DNA of 64,000 bases from Phoenix dactylifera (Eukaryota; Streptophyta; Magnoliopsida; Arecales; Arecaceae): positions 5,197,775-5,261,774 of the forward strand of contig NC_052409.1 in NCBI RefSeq assembly GCF_009389715.1, given 5' to 3'. Below, piece by piece: positions 43,856-56,600 of this stretch. The notes below the pieces were generated by a model. It had not been told where the DNA came from. It worked only from the letters and a program-made list of their open reading frames with translations, and did no database searches. The first letter of the stretch is position 1, and each line of letters opens with the position of its first letter. The position numbers were made by a program, and so were the translations under genes.

Positions 43856-46450
43856 GCCATCAGCTAATATAAGTGGAGAAAATGTAGCGTTCCACTACTG
43901 CTGATTCTTTAAATCTTACTCCATTATAGTCACTTCAACATGTAAGACATAAGACCTCCAATCCTCAAGCGCTAAGAAAGCTCCTGTAACACCAAAATCT
44001 ATTCATGTATGCCATAGAGCAAACCTTGAAAACTTTTCCTTTTGACCCAACAAATTGTTCCCTTCTGCCCTATTTTCTTGCCTGTAGGAGCGAAGTACAG
44101 GCATTGGCCATATGGCCAATCCTACCATAGTTGAAATACGCTGAGAAGGTTTACAAATGTAGACTACTGCAAGAAGCTCTTGGTATAGGCAAAAGTAATT
44201 TCCAAAGGCATTTGACTCGTGGTTGAGTTGTTTCATAGCGAAAGCAATTATTGCAGCTAGGCAGCCAGCTATAGGCAGTATAAATGGGCTTGAGATAGGT
44301 CTGTCAAAAGTCCAAAACAAGCCCAAAGGCAAAAGGAATTAGACAAGTTATTTCACCATTGAGAAGAACCTAGACTTTTGAAAAAAATGTCTTAAGGATT
44401 CTAGAGATATTGGAAAGAAAGTACATGATTGAACTGCTCATTACACCAGGCAGGATGGTTGGGGCGGCCACCCCTCGGCCTGCGGGCTCAAATAGTTTAC
44501 CGAGTTCAGGTCAAGTCGGGTTGTAAGTTGGAAATCTAAAATTGCCTAAAATTCAAATGAATTGGATCAGGTTAGAATTCAAAAAATCCAAACCTTGCCC
44601 CAAGAATGGAACGGGTCCAATTTTAGAACTCGACCTGATCTTATGGTTCTTTAAAATGAGTCGGATCAAGTATAAGTGGGTCGGATCAGGTTGGGTTAGG
44701 TTACGTGTCAACCCGACTCATTCGCACCCTTACTCCCTGTCCCCTTGTTTCATTTTGGTCTAACCGAATTGGATTAAGGTATACAATGCTAAGCAGCAAG
44801 TAGCTCTCAAGCTGGAATCCATGGACTTTCATGTGATGTTGACATTGTGAGGTGTCCACGTGATTTGAAAAAAAAAGAAAGCAAGTAGTCAAAATAAAAT
44901 TGAACAGTTTAAATAATATCAAATTATATTTATTTTTTTGATAATTTAATGCATATGCTAAAAATCTCTAAATTATATAATTTTTGATATATAAGCAGTT
45001 TAAAGGTAGTAGATCATATTCAATAGCTCGGATCATCGATGTGGAATCATATTATCCAATTTACATCTGAATTTGAGTGGAGATCACCTGAATGTAGCCA
45101 AGTCCAATACTATAGATGCATACACAAATAAATATATATATAGACACACACATATGTGTAGGTGTATGTGTGTATATAAGGGCGAGCGAACATGTATGTA
45201 TATCATATGGTTTGACCAAACACTTCACTGTAGCTTCTTGTAAAAGGAGTTTACTACTTTAAATCAATAACAAATCATTCAAATTGACAATCTAAACTAT
45301 TGAAATAATTTATACTACACAAAAAAACAAAATTTATATATTTTTGTAGTCACTAACATATGCATCAATATAATTATAAAAGTGAACAATATCAATTGTA
45401 CTACTATAGTAAAATAAATAACAAGTTACATAGATTTAAAAGTCACTTTATGGATTAAAATCTAGGTATCCTAAAATATAGATAGGTCTAAATTTACACG
45501 ATTTTGATTATTAGATTACAGTAAAATATAGCATCATCCTATTAAAACCATTCATTTTAATATTTACTTGATAATTAGGTTGGAACAATCAAAATACATG
45601 AATTTTAATTTATTTATATTTTTACAATATAAATTATGTTCAATTTTTTTGGATCTTAGTCCATCTATTTTTTTTCAAAGAGTTAATAATATGAAGTACA
45701 ACTCATATATTCTAATCTTTATATATATATATATATATATAAGCTCTCACTTTAATATGGTCTCTTTCTGTTTATGTTTAATTGGAATAGAAAAGGGATA
45801 TCTTGTATGGAAAGAAGAAATGAAGAAGCGTTTTAACTTTGGCGAGTTTTTAATTTAACACGGTCTCTTTCTGCTCTCATTTTAATATGGTCTCTACCCT
45901 TGGGATCTGAATCCTTGATGTGTGATAAAACTTAGTTAATTTATAGGGATGATGCCATGGACCAGAATCCGGCATGTCATTTAACTTGGTGTCGAAAATT
46001 CCAAACAAAGACAGCGTTATTTTTGATATATCATCTCCTTTGCGGATGATGAATTCATGGTGAATTTGTTTCACTAATAATATCTCCTAATCCTCACCCC
46101 ATTCGACCAAGCCAATTCCTGTGACTCCCCATCTTGGGAAGAATCACTCATGACTAGCAGGACAAAAAACCGAAGAACCTGGTACCGATCGTATCGCATG
46201 CTTCCAGCCTTCCCCACCAGCAAACAAAACCCCAAAGAAACAAATGGCATAAATATCTGCATTCGATATTCTTTTTCCTCTAAAGTTTCCACCAGCCAAC
46301 AGGGAATGTAGTTCTCTAGAGAGAGAACTTTGAATCCAGATGCATCTCTTGCTCTAGATACCCTGTGCCCCACTGGATACTTTCAATTATATCACGGATC
46401 AAATACAAGCCACCAAGTTTGTCCAGCGATACAGTGCAGCCCTACTTGGA
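43856..46450. other. Intergenic, no gene recognised
   Basis: AT-rich, with an (AT)n microsatellite at 45720-45741. A segment at 44455-44745 resembles degenerate GGGTC/GACCC-type MITE sequence. No coding exon was found. Confidence 0.4.
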
Positions 46451-46460
46451 TCTATACGGG

Positions 46461-46720
46461 CGTGTGTTTAGTTCTACATCGGTTATTTACTGGATAGATC
46501 TTGAATATCATAGCGAACCGATCTATAACCTATGTAGACTAGGGGATACTGCAACACGAGTATATTTGAGCTGACTATGAGCTGATTATGGTATTTGGAT
46601 GCTTAGTTTGGCAAAAATGTAGGAGCTTAAATAGGAGAAGTATGTGAGAATCCGTGTAGGCGTACGTTTAGTCCTATATCGGTTATTCGTTGGGAAGATC
46701 TTGAATACTTATATAAGATC
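46461..46720 (+). repeat. Decayed USE/TATA-like repeat pair, 200-bp period
   Basis: The blocks at 46461-46510 and 46661-46710 align at exactly 200 bp offset (CGT--GTTTAGT-CTA-ATCGGTTATT, then AGATCTTGAATA). The USE-like cores are GTTCTACATCG (46471-46481) and GTCCTATATCG (46671-46681), one and two changes from the consensus after its first base. The right unit has TATATAAG at 46710-46717. Confidence 0.55.
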
Positions 46721-47689
46721 AAGGAATACAAATAATATCTTTCGATTAGTTTTTTCATATGAGGTCTGGTTGTTATAAGCCCACTTTGGAAATAAAGTTC
46801 CATATCGCATGGCAACTTGCTATTTTGTGTAGAATAGGAGAAATATATAGTATTTTTGAAATGACCTAGGTCCTTTACAGTGTGCATTTTGCACCGCAAA
46901 GAATGGTACAACTCTGGATGCATGGCTACTACATCGAGACAAATGGCTAACCAACAGAGCATGATGTATGGCACATAAAACTTGCTATGTTTTGCAAGCA
47001 ATGTCATCCCTATTTGATAGCCATCTGTCTTCATGACCGGACGACATGACAATCATTGAGGACTATACTACTCTCTACCATGCAAATCGCATGCCACAGG
47101 GGATATGTGCTATTTTGAAACTCTTATTGCTATGCTTTGAAGGCTTCTCTGATTTGAAAGTCAGTCTTGCTAAAAAAGAATTAAGAATCGATCCAGTGCA
47201 CGAGGCTTCCGAAAATAGTGAGCTTTGCATAATAGTAAGATTGCTCTGTTACGACCTAAAATGTCTTTTTTTTTTTTTTTCTTGATAAACAAAGGTCGCA
47301 TGTTTAATTTCGTTAAAGGCTCTTTAATATTGATTGGGGGAGGGGGTGAATGCGGGGTGTATCGGCAGAAATTCTTAATTGCAGGATGAAAGTTCCGGCC
47401 ATAAAGTAGTTGGTCCTTTCCCTCCATGATTGGCAGCTGTGACTGCACGACGGGGACCCTGTTTTGGATTGGCCGGGTATTAACGCCATCAATGATCTTC
47501 TTTTCTTCTTACTGATGTATTTTAACTGCCTTTTTGATGCCAGAACAGTTCTTTATTAGAATAGACAAAGTCAGGCGAGCCGTCTTGTAGGGACGGAGCA
47601 ATTTCATGGCAACGCTATGTTTTTGGTTGCATGGTACCAAGTTTTCGGGACTCGTGAGTAGGGTGGTTTGGGCATTGTAAAGTTGAAAG

Positions 47690-48345
47690 GGATTATAATG
47701 TGATATGGCATCAGATGGGTATAGGGATGTGGCATGATCAGATTCAATTAGCTCATAGTCAACGTATCAACTCTGACATCTGCTCAACATGATCAAACTG
47801 AATCAAGCTTCGGCGACAACCAGGCGATCAAAGCCGAGCATAGCAGAAGCAACCAACCTTTGAGGTCGAGTTTTCCGGCTCGGCCAAACTACTACTTGCC
47901 TTGGCAACAAGCACAACCTTGGTTCTCTCATCTTGGGCGACAACCAAAGGCAGGAATTACGACTAGCACCTACTCACTCAAATGGTTACGACATGTTCTG
48001 TTATCAGTATTGTATGATCCTAAGTCGTCCTAGCATATCCGAGAGGGTTACAGTCGGATCTCATACGATTATAGTGGAACCTCCAACGATCGTAGCATCC
48101 TTGGTGGAACACAATCTCCAGAAATTTCGTATCCCTCAACTATTAATACCCTCTATAAAAGGTAACTGATCAATCTTTAGCTGAAGGAGACTCCTCTCTG
48201 ATTTAAGCGTTCGAGGGTCCGACCAAAGCATAGCTCCGATGAGTTACCCAAGCTTGTTTATTGCCTTGCAGATTGACGGAAGCTGTCCACAGCCCGAAGA
48301 TCAGCAGCAATACTATGCTTGCTAAGCGGCAGCATACACTACGTA
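47690..48345 (+). mobile_element. Probable LTR (solo or fragment) of a Gypsy-type retrotransposon
   Basis: Moderately GC-rich island in AT-rich DNA. Its layout is LTR-like: U3 region, CTATAAAAGG (TATA 48154-48160), then CTGAAGGAGACTCCTCTCTG and a TTAAGCGTTCGAGGGTCCGA leader, as in many plant Gypsy LTRs. No gag or pol lies next to it. Both ends are estimates. Confidence 0.4.
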
Positions 48346-48349
48346 GTGC

Positions 48350-50620
48350 ATACTCCCTCTAGTCCTGCCTCTCACCTTTCAGAGATGCTACACTACGTGT
48401 GGGCCGGCAAATCGCAAGAAAAGAAAGGATAAAGGCATCTTTTTTCGGGATGAACTTGGAAAAGGTAGGGAAGCTAGAATACCTGAAGAGATATTCTATC
48501 AAGATGGGGTTCGGTCGTACTCGTATCGAGAAAAACCAACACGTGTTTCCTTGCACGTTTAGCATCAAAATGAGATAAATCGACATATATTAGCATCATG
48601 CCAAAAGAGATGGTTGTTCGGTCAGTGCCAAAATCATAAGAATAGACCCAACTTCGCTCCTCCTGTTCAGAAAAATTAATATGGAAAAGAAAGACAGAAT
48701 AATGTGACGTAAAAGGCCACGGTGCTTGGTGGTGGGCTTCACTCGGAATATAATTTGGCGCCTTGGCCACTACTGCTCTGTTGTACTAAGTCACGGCCCA
48801 ACATAATAGCTTCATTCCCATTTTGAGAAGATACATTTTATAAAATGCATTGAGACCTATCACCTGCTGCAGTACAAAGGATTATATTTACCCATGTTTG
48901 GCGAAATCACTAGCTCGAGTGCGAAGAGTGAATGTAAGCAATTATTCTTATGTATATGTTCATGTTCTATTGATAATTTCTTGTTTATTTGATTTCCTTC
49001 AATTTTCTTTTCACCCTTTTGCTTCTATTGATATTTTTCTTGTGTAGCTGAAGACGTTCAATTTTTTTGCTTCCTTTCTCCATCCTCTATAATCTTTTTG
49101 GTACCAGCACCCTGTCCTCCTGCCGTCGTGCTCATACTCCACGGATTCAAAACAAAGAGCCCTAGTGCACCTGTGGATTGTCGATCCTCTGACTGCGAAT
49201 CGAGTCCTATCAAGTGTGCTCAGATGAAGCTTTAACAGCACCGTGCTCCCAAGTCTTAGCTGCACTTTATTAATGCACCACGACGGATACCGCACCAGTT
49301 ACCAGCACTAATCCACCCTCCTGATTTCTATCGCAATATAGTGAAATGGACCCATATCACTGCAATAAAATGAAACAAAAATTGCAAACCCATTCCAATT
49401 CCAAGATTATGAAATTTCACAGCATGCAGCTTGCTTGCTTAGAGATTACTCCATCCTGCAACTAAAACATGGAACATAGCACAAGCCTGCAAGCGGTGAC
49501 CGTTGTGAAGAATCAAACTACAGCTGAAGAATGTAGATTGAATTGACTGCAGAATTTTGCCAACATCCAGATATAACCTACTAGAATCTCAGGAAGATAA
49601 AATTGGCTTTGCTGTAGTTATAATGTATTTTCTTCAATGGAGAAATACAGAGCTTCCAGGAGACACAGCAATAGTCAACACATCATGTCATCTAATAGTA
49701 CCTCACTCCAGGTCACGAATTCGTAATTTCAAATGCCTATAGATGCATGCACACACGGAGCAAGCAAACCTGAAAGTGCAATGAAATGAACCTTCGTTAA
49801 CAAGTAACCCAGATAGCAACTGGTGAGAGATCCATAGCAAACCAAGAGTCACTTCCAAAGTGAACCAGATTTCACTAGCAAAAAAGTACTGTGCATTCAG
49901 TTTCAATAAAATATCAAGGTTCCTGGAATCAAACAACTTACTTTGGGAATCCACAGTGCTTGGTGGATTATTCAAGTCCCACCAGCAAACTAAATAAATC
50001 ACACAATTCAGACCATTAAAGTTCAAAAAATTGAGTCTGGACCTAATATATGCAAAAGTATTTATCCAAACAATCAAGGAATTTTATGAACTAACAATCT
50101 TCAATTAAAATTGAAGAAAAGGTATATAGATGTGATATAAGTCGCTCAAGAGAAGGCATATAAGAATTTATATCACTTCCATCCCTCATAATCCAACTCT
50201 GGGAACATGAGAGCTCAATTCTGTAATCCCCAAAAAAATGGTGGTATGCGACCAAAAAAGGCTGGGATTGTTCAGGAACATCCCCAAGGGACCAAGCATA
50301 CCGGATATATCACCACTAAAAATCACTATTCACCAAAGCCAAACCAAACTATACAACTCAGTGGAAGCTCTATCCAGCTACGCCGTTTCATTTGTCCTTT
50401 AATTTATTTTTTTAATTTTCTTTTCCCCTTTTTTTTTTGCTTTTTATTTGCTATCCTGTTAGGGAGACCAACATTCCAAGCCAAGAAAGGCAAGGACCTC
50501 ACTTTATAAAGGACCCAGAGTGTCACTCATTAATTCCCCACTAGCAACTGTTTCCTGCAAAATCCAGCGCATCATGAAAATGGCCTTGAATGTGGCCTCT
50601 TAGCTTCACACAGACTAAGA
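48350..50620. other. Intergenic and LARP1 3' flank
   Basis: No gene recognised. A GC-richer patch at about 49080-49300 contains an unassigned minus-strand frame. AATAAA on the minus strand at 50443-50448, about 175 bp past the LARP1 stop, is a candidate poly(A) signal. Confidence 0.4.
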
Positions 50621-53600
50621 TCAATCTGATTCTGTGTGGCCAGTTCCTTGCCCATTCCCCTTTCCATTTGGTTCTCCAACATGCGACAGATCATTCTGAT
50701 GCCCAGATGCTGATCTACTAAGAACTTCCTCCGCCCAAGTTTGGCCCCTCGTATTATCGGGGTTAGCAGCCCTCTCCCCTAGTCCAACATTATGCATACC
50801 AGCTGCCAAAGAATCATAGTTTGATGTAGCTGGAGAGGAAGGCCTGGAAGAAGTACTATATTGATTCGGTCGTGATGGCAGTATCCAATTCACCCAATCA
50901 TTACGCCGCCTTATGTTCTCGCCCTGCATCACAACACAAGAAGAAGGAACAATTTAATGAATGTGATAAAAAAATCCTTTCACATGCAAAAAGGAAGCTA
51001 ATGATTCAACGCATTCTTCACACCTAAGCAGAGGCAACTTCATTGCTGTTGTCTATCAGCAGGCAAGTAAAAGGAATAGTTTGCAGTAAACCAACACTTT
51101 TTATAAACATATCTGAAACGATAACAGAGTTGTTTTTGTACCTGTACTTCCACTATATCTGAACCTCGTATCGTATCTAATATATATGGTATGTTGTTTG
51201 TCAATTGCTTGACCTGCAAACATGACAACAGAAACATTTTTTGTGCTGAATAAAAATGCATGGAAAAGAAATGAAACACAACATCTAATGCAAATGCCAA
51301 GATTCCTAATTCAATAAAAGTAATGCAAGGATTCAAATGTAAGTCTGACCACACTTGCACTACTGCAGTTGTTGGCTGCAAATGCATCCAGACAAGAGCA
51401 ACTGAAAAGTAATTACATACAAGACAATTTGCTGAAAAGGAGATGATTATTGTGTGAGAAAGTCATAATTTGTTTACAAACAATGATGACTGGTTTCCTA
51501 TCAAAGATCATCAGCTGACAGATATAATTGTGATCCTTATTCAAACTGATTAGCATGTGAGACTGCAAGCAGGAACACAAAAACATATTAGTTGGGCTAT
51601 ACATCATCATAGAAATATCAACATAGCTATCTAGAGACATAATTTTGAAAGGGGCTTGGGGGGGGGGGGGGGGGGGGGGGGGGGTGCGGGGTGCGGTGGG
51701 GAAGGGACTAGAACCAATGTTAACAAAAGTCTAACTAAGTATTGACAATAGAAAAACATAAAGACAATCATCTGAACCAGCTTAACACTATTCTTGGGAG
51801 TAATTCCAATAAAAATATATTATCTCATCTTTTGATGTCAACAGACAGATAATAACCCCCCTGTAAAAAGAGGTTGCTCAGAGAAAAAAGTGATCAATTT
51901 CAATAATTTTCCATTTCATGCAGTGCACACGAATAAAGAGACACAAGTTAATACATTATGATACACATTAACAGCAAAAAGCCAACCGAGAAGCTGCGTG
52001 AATGCGGCACTCCTGATGATTCGTACCCTTAGCATAACTTGGTCTTATCCAAATAGCATATTCAAAGAAGTTGATTGGATGCACGTTTCAAGATACTTAC
52101 TGACAAGTATATTGTCCAACAACAATCACAAGAAGCTTATATCAAGCATCTTTTCTATGAATGCTTGAAAGATAAGAACTTGTGCAAAACTTTCATGAGT
52201 TTAGTATGCAAAAGATAGTACAGATCATACTTAATGTTGGTAATCCTTGACCTTAACCTGCCAACCCGATACAAAGCCAACACAAAGTTAGCATGATGGT
52301 TGGCTACAGTAAGGGTTTGCATCAAAAACGGGTTGACACAACTCACCCGTCTTTGAATGGGCTGTTTCAGGTTTAAATGCTTGATATACTTTGACCCAGA
52401 TTGACCTGTCTAATAATAAAGTTGGGTCAACAGGATTACAAACCAAACCTCAAAATGACCCATTATATACCGATTTAACCTTTTTAAAAATAACTACTGA
52501 TATTATGTTTATAAATTATTACATGTGAAATTAACAGGTTAGCGTCGATTAATAAATTATCACCAAGCGCTTGCTCTGACAATATCACCCCTTGCCCCTT
52601 GGCAAGGGGTTAGGAGTTCAATTCCTGTTGTGATCAGTCCTCAGGTGGGGTGAGCAGAGGGTACAAGGTGGGGATTATTCCCTCCTAATCTCAGAAAAAA
52701 CATTGACTAATAAATTAGCCAGGTTAGCATCGCGATAATTGTGCCAACATGGATTTAAGAATGTCAAGTCAAGTTAGCATGAACTAGCACCTAAGGCTAC
52801 CCAACCTAACCTATTTATTAAATGGGCTAGTCAGTTCAGATTACCAGTTTAAAAAAAGGTTTGGCTTGGATTGTGGTATAGAGACACCATAATCCTCTCC
52901 CCAGAACACGAATATGACAAGGGCTATTAAAGTTTTTTTTTCAAAAATAATGACAAGTCTATGCAATAATGATAGTAACTGATATTCATGCAGGGCTTCA
53001 CATATAACTAACTCAATTCAACCGATAAAGAACAACCTCTCAAATAGATAACTATTACCATAAAGATATCTAGAATCTTCCTAAATCACATGTAATCTAG
53101 AATCACTACCACCCACAAGTAATATTCCACAGGATTGCCTATAAAAAATCTAAAAATATAACCAAACTCCCTTGAAGGAATAGATTTTTATTATCTCCCA
53201 CTTCAAAAGCTAAACCTTATCTAGATATACAATTAGACACTTTGAAACAAGCATAATAAAATTTCTGGTAATAAGTTAATTCACAATAAATATTATATGA
53301 CCTAATTTTTTTGCTAGTTCTAATTAACCAAATAAAAATAACAATAAAAAGACAGAGATCAAATGGTTAGATAAGGAAAACTCCTAATCAGACTGATCAT
53401 TATCATGAAAGATCCCACCATTCTTTGCATGAAACCACATGAATCTAAAAGCACATTCATATAACACCTGCTCATGATGAACCAGAGTTCCTACATAAGA
53501 GAATATGTCTGGAGATATGTACAGAACCATTGAACATCTATACATATCAAAATACATGTGGTCACTACTAATTGCGTTACTTAACCTAGTCCAAATGTGA

Positions 53601-56600
53601 TCAATCCATAAATATCAGTATCTTCATCATCACCTCACATAGAGCTAAATGCTAGCTCAGATATTTCCTAAATTTTCAATGCAGGTTTGTCCTAAGCTAA
53701 AATATTATGATCCTGAAATGGCCAAATTTTCGACCGTCTTAGATTTTTGAAGGTAAAACCATACTTGAAACAAATGTCTCCGACATCCTAATATCTCTTA
53801 ATACTGCATGTTGATACATAAAATCCAGCAGTATAGTAGGTTCCTTTTATCCTTGGTTATTGCATTAGAAATAAAATACCATTTAACTACATCTGTCCTT
53901 TTCAATTAAAGAACTATGTTAAGCATGGCTTGAAACTTGACTTAACTCACAAAGATGATCCTTGACTTCTTAATACAGCCCAGGGTCAGAAGTTGATATG
54001 GCCAAGAGAAAATATAACTGAAAACAAATCATCACACAGAGAAGGGGAAAAAGGAAGAATCTATCAGCGAACAAAATATTTGCTCTATCTTCACCCTTGG
54101 ACTATCAAGATTGGGCCAATGACCCACAAGTCTATACAAGATTAATCTTAACCCAGATCCACTATGACTATCAATGCAAATCAAACTTGAGAAACTGATG
54201 CAATGAAATTTTGTTAGGTAAAGAATGTCATTCAGATTATTGATTTAATTTGAAACCATTGTGTGATCCAACAGAAAAATCACATGTCCATATTTGATGG
54301 ATTAGAATGATGAAAGCTTTATGTTTTGAGGTAGCACTTAAGCTTGATGTTAAGAACAAATCTATTTTTCCCTTTTTGGCAATCATGAACACATATTTTT
54401 CACCCTGTACGGAGTGTTTCTCCTGTGCTATCCACACACTCCAATGAATTTTATGGGCCTCCTCTCATTTCCCTATCCACTATAAGTTAGATATAAGCAA
54501 ACAGTAATAAATTACCATGAAGATAGGAATTAAACATGACTATAAACCTGAACAAGGGCCCGCACAACAGGATTCCCAAGATTAATATAATTACCAATCA
54601 GCTAATTTGATTGGATGGTGATCATGACAAGGCGAACAAGCATGTTCTTTTATTATTGTAATATGCCACAAAAGGGAATAAACACACAAAATAGTTCCTC
54701 TCAATGAAGAAATAAAAGATCATCCAATCAAGAATATCGTTCACTAAAATTGTTACAAACACTCCACAGCATATGTCCATAATAAAATAGCATTATACAC
54801 AACCTTTCTCTCTAAAAGTCAATATACACATAAAAGAGAAGGTTCTGCACTTCAGTGTACCTAAGATTAATATAGTTCCTAATGAGTTAGGCCAAAAAAA
54901 GTAATGGTCTAACACTTAGTAGATAGATGAAGAGAAAGGAAAAGAAGAAAAAGAAATAGAAGGAGAAAATCAATATCGTCAACCCAACAAAACATTATAC
55001 AGTAACCCAAAAAATTCAAATGATAATCATGGCAGTGCGAACTATTTCAATTCTTAATCTTCATCGATTCATCCCGAGAGGTGGTAACACATATCACATG
55101 TCATTCGAATGTGGAAGTCTGTAGCAAGGATCAGGAAGCTCATCCATGCTAAATGGTATCTTGATACATACTGTACCAGAATTTATCAATATGGTACAAT
55201 GGTATGCGTCACTGTATTTTCCTGCAAGTTCGTATTTTTATTGGAGCAGCCTGCACTGGTGCATATGAAACTGATATAGGTTAGCCTAATATGAAGCAAT
55301 ACAATCCTATGCCCTACTTTCATATCTAACCATCCTAAATAGCTTCATTGCTATTTAGACATTCTGGAACCGTTCCTTGTTTTTTTTTCTTTTTGCATTC
55401 TTTTGAGGATTTAGTACTGAATCTGCAGATTAGGCACACCACTGATTAAAAATGTTTGTTCCACATGGAACAAAAGATAAGAAATCAAGGCGACTCATGG
55501 AACATAAGCTTCTCAAAGTTCCCACAATATTTGAAGTATGTTGACAAAAAAAAAAAAAATCAATGCTTAAACATGGTTTGTGTTGTAGGTATAGTTGTGC
55601 AATGTTAATTTGTCTAACAATTTACTAGATACTATACAATAAACTTATTATACAATAATCATCACAAATATAAGAAAATCTATGAGTTTATTTAAATGCC
55701 TAAATGAAACTACATACTAATACAGACAAACAAGAATTGGTCTATATTTTAAATGCCTAGTGTCGATATGGTCTGTCAACCATATCAGCCTCTAACAGGC
55801 ATGGGCACAATAAATAGTCCTTGATTACAAGCAACAAGAAATAAAGGGCATGTTATCCTCAAAAATAGAAATAAAGGACCTGCCTATATTGGATTCACAA
55901 TATACATTGTTTCAACAGGTTCTGCATGTTGCAGGATAGAGCAGCAGTACAGGCTATCACACATCGATTCAGGTTTGACCATGTTGAATAGCTTCAAGAT
56001 GCTACCGTTACTCACCAAACATTAATTAAAAAGTGTTATATAGAAAGGAATGGACCAAGGGAAACATGAATCAAGCATCTTGTAGCTATAGCATAATTGC
56101 AGTAGAGAGAGATAAGGAATGGAACAGAGCAATGTCAAGAAAAGACAGGCAATAAAAAAAATGTGAAATAGGAAAGGGACAAATTTCAAGTCTCTTTTTG
56201 AAGTAGAGATAATTAGTATGCATTCATTTTGATTCGAATTATCTTAATTACAGCCAAGCAAAACTAAGCTAATGCTTAAAAGTTAAATATGAATAATTTG
56301 GACCAATATCAGTCAGCTAATTCTATCGATCAATTTTTTTTGTGTGACCAAAGAAAAAACATGAATAAACCAATTCATTACTTTCCTGCCCTGCGAAGCT
56401 ACAGCCATCAAAATATCCTAGATACTACGGACGTGTGATGAAGACACAAATTTGTCTCAATCAATTCCAAATTTGAATGCAAAGGCTCTCTCTCTCTCTC
56501 TACCTCTCTCTTAGATAATTATTTTAGAAAAATTAATCTTAACCAAAGCAAATTTTCACATCCACATGCAAAACTCAATTTATATTTTTTATTAAAAAAA

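Noticed and set aside
49011-49300. Possible 5S rRNA fragment (ACCAGCACTAATCCACC near 49289) or a small gene
   Set aside because: Only about 16 bases match 5S, with no box A/C context; the overlapping frame has no family match.
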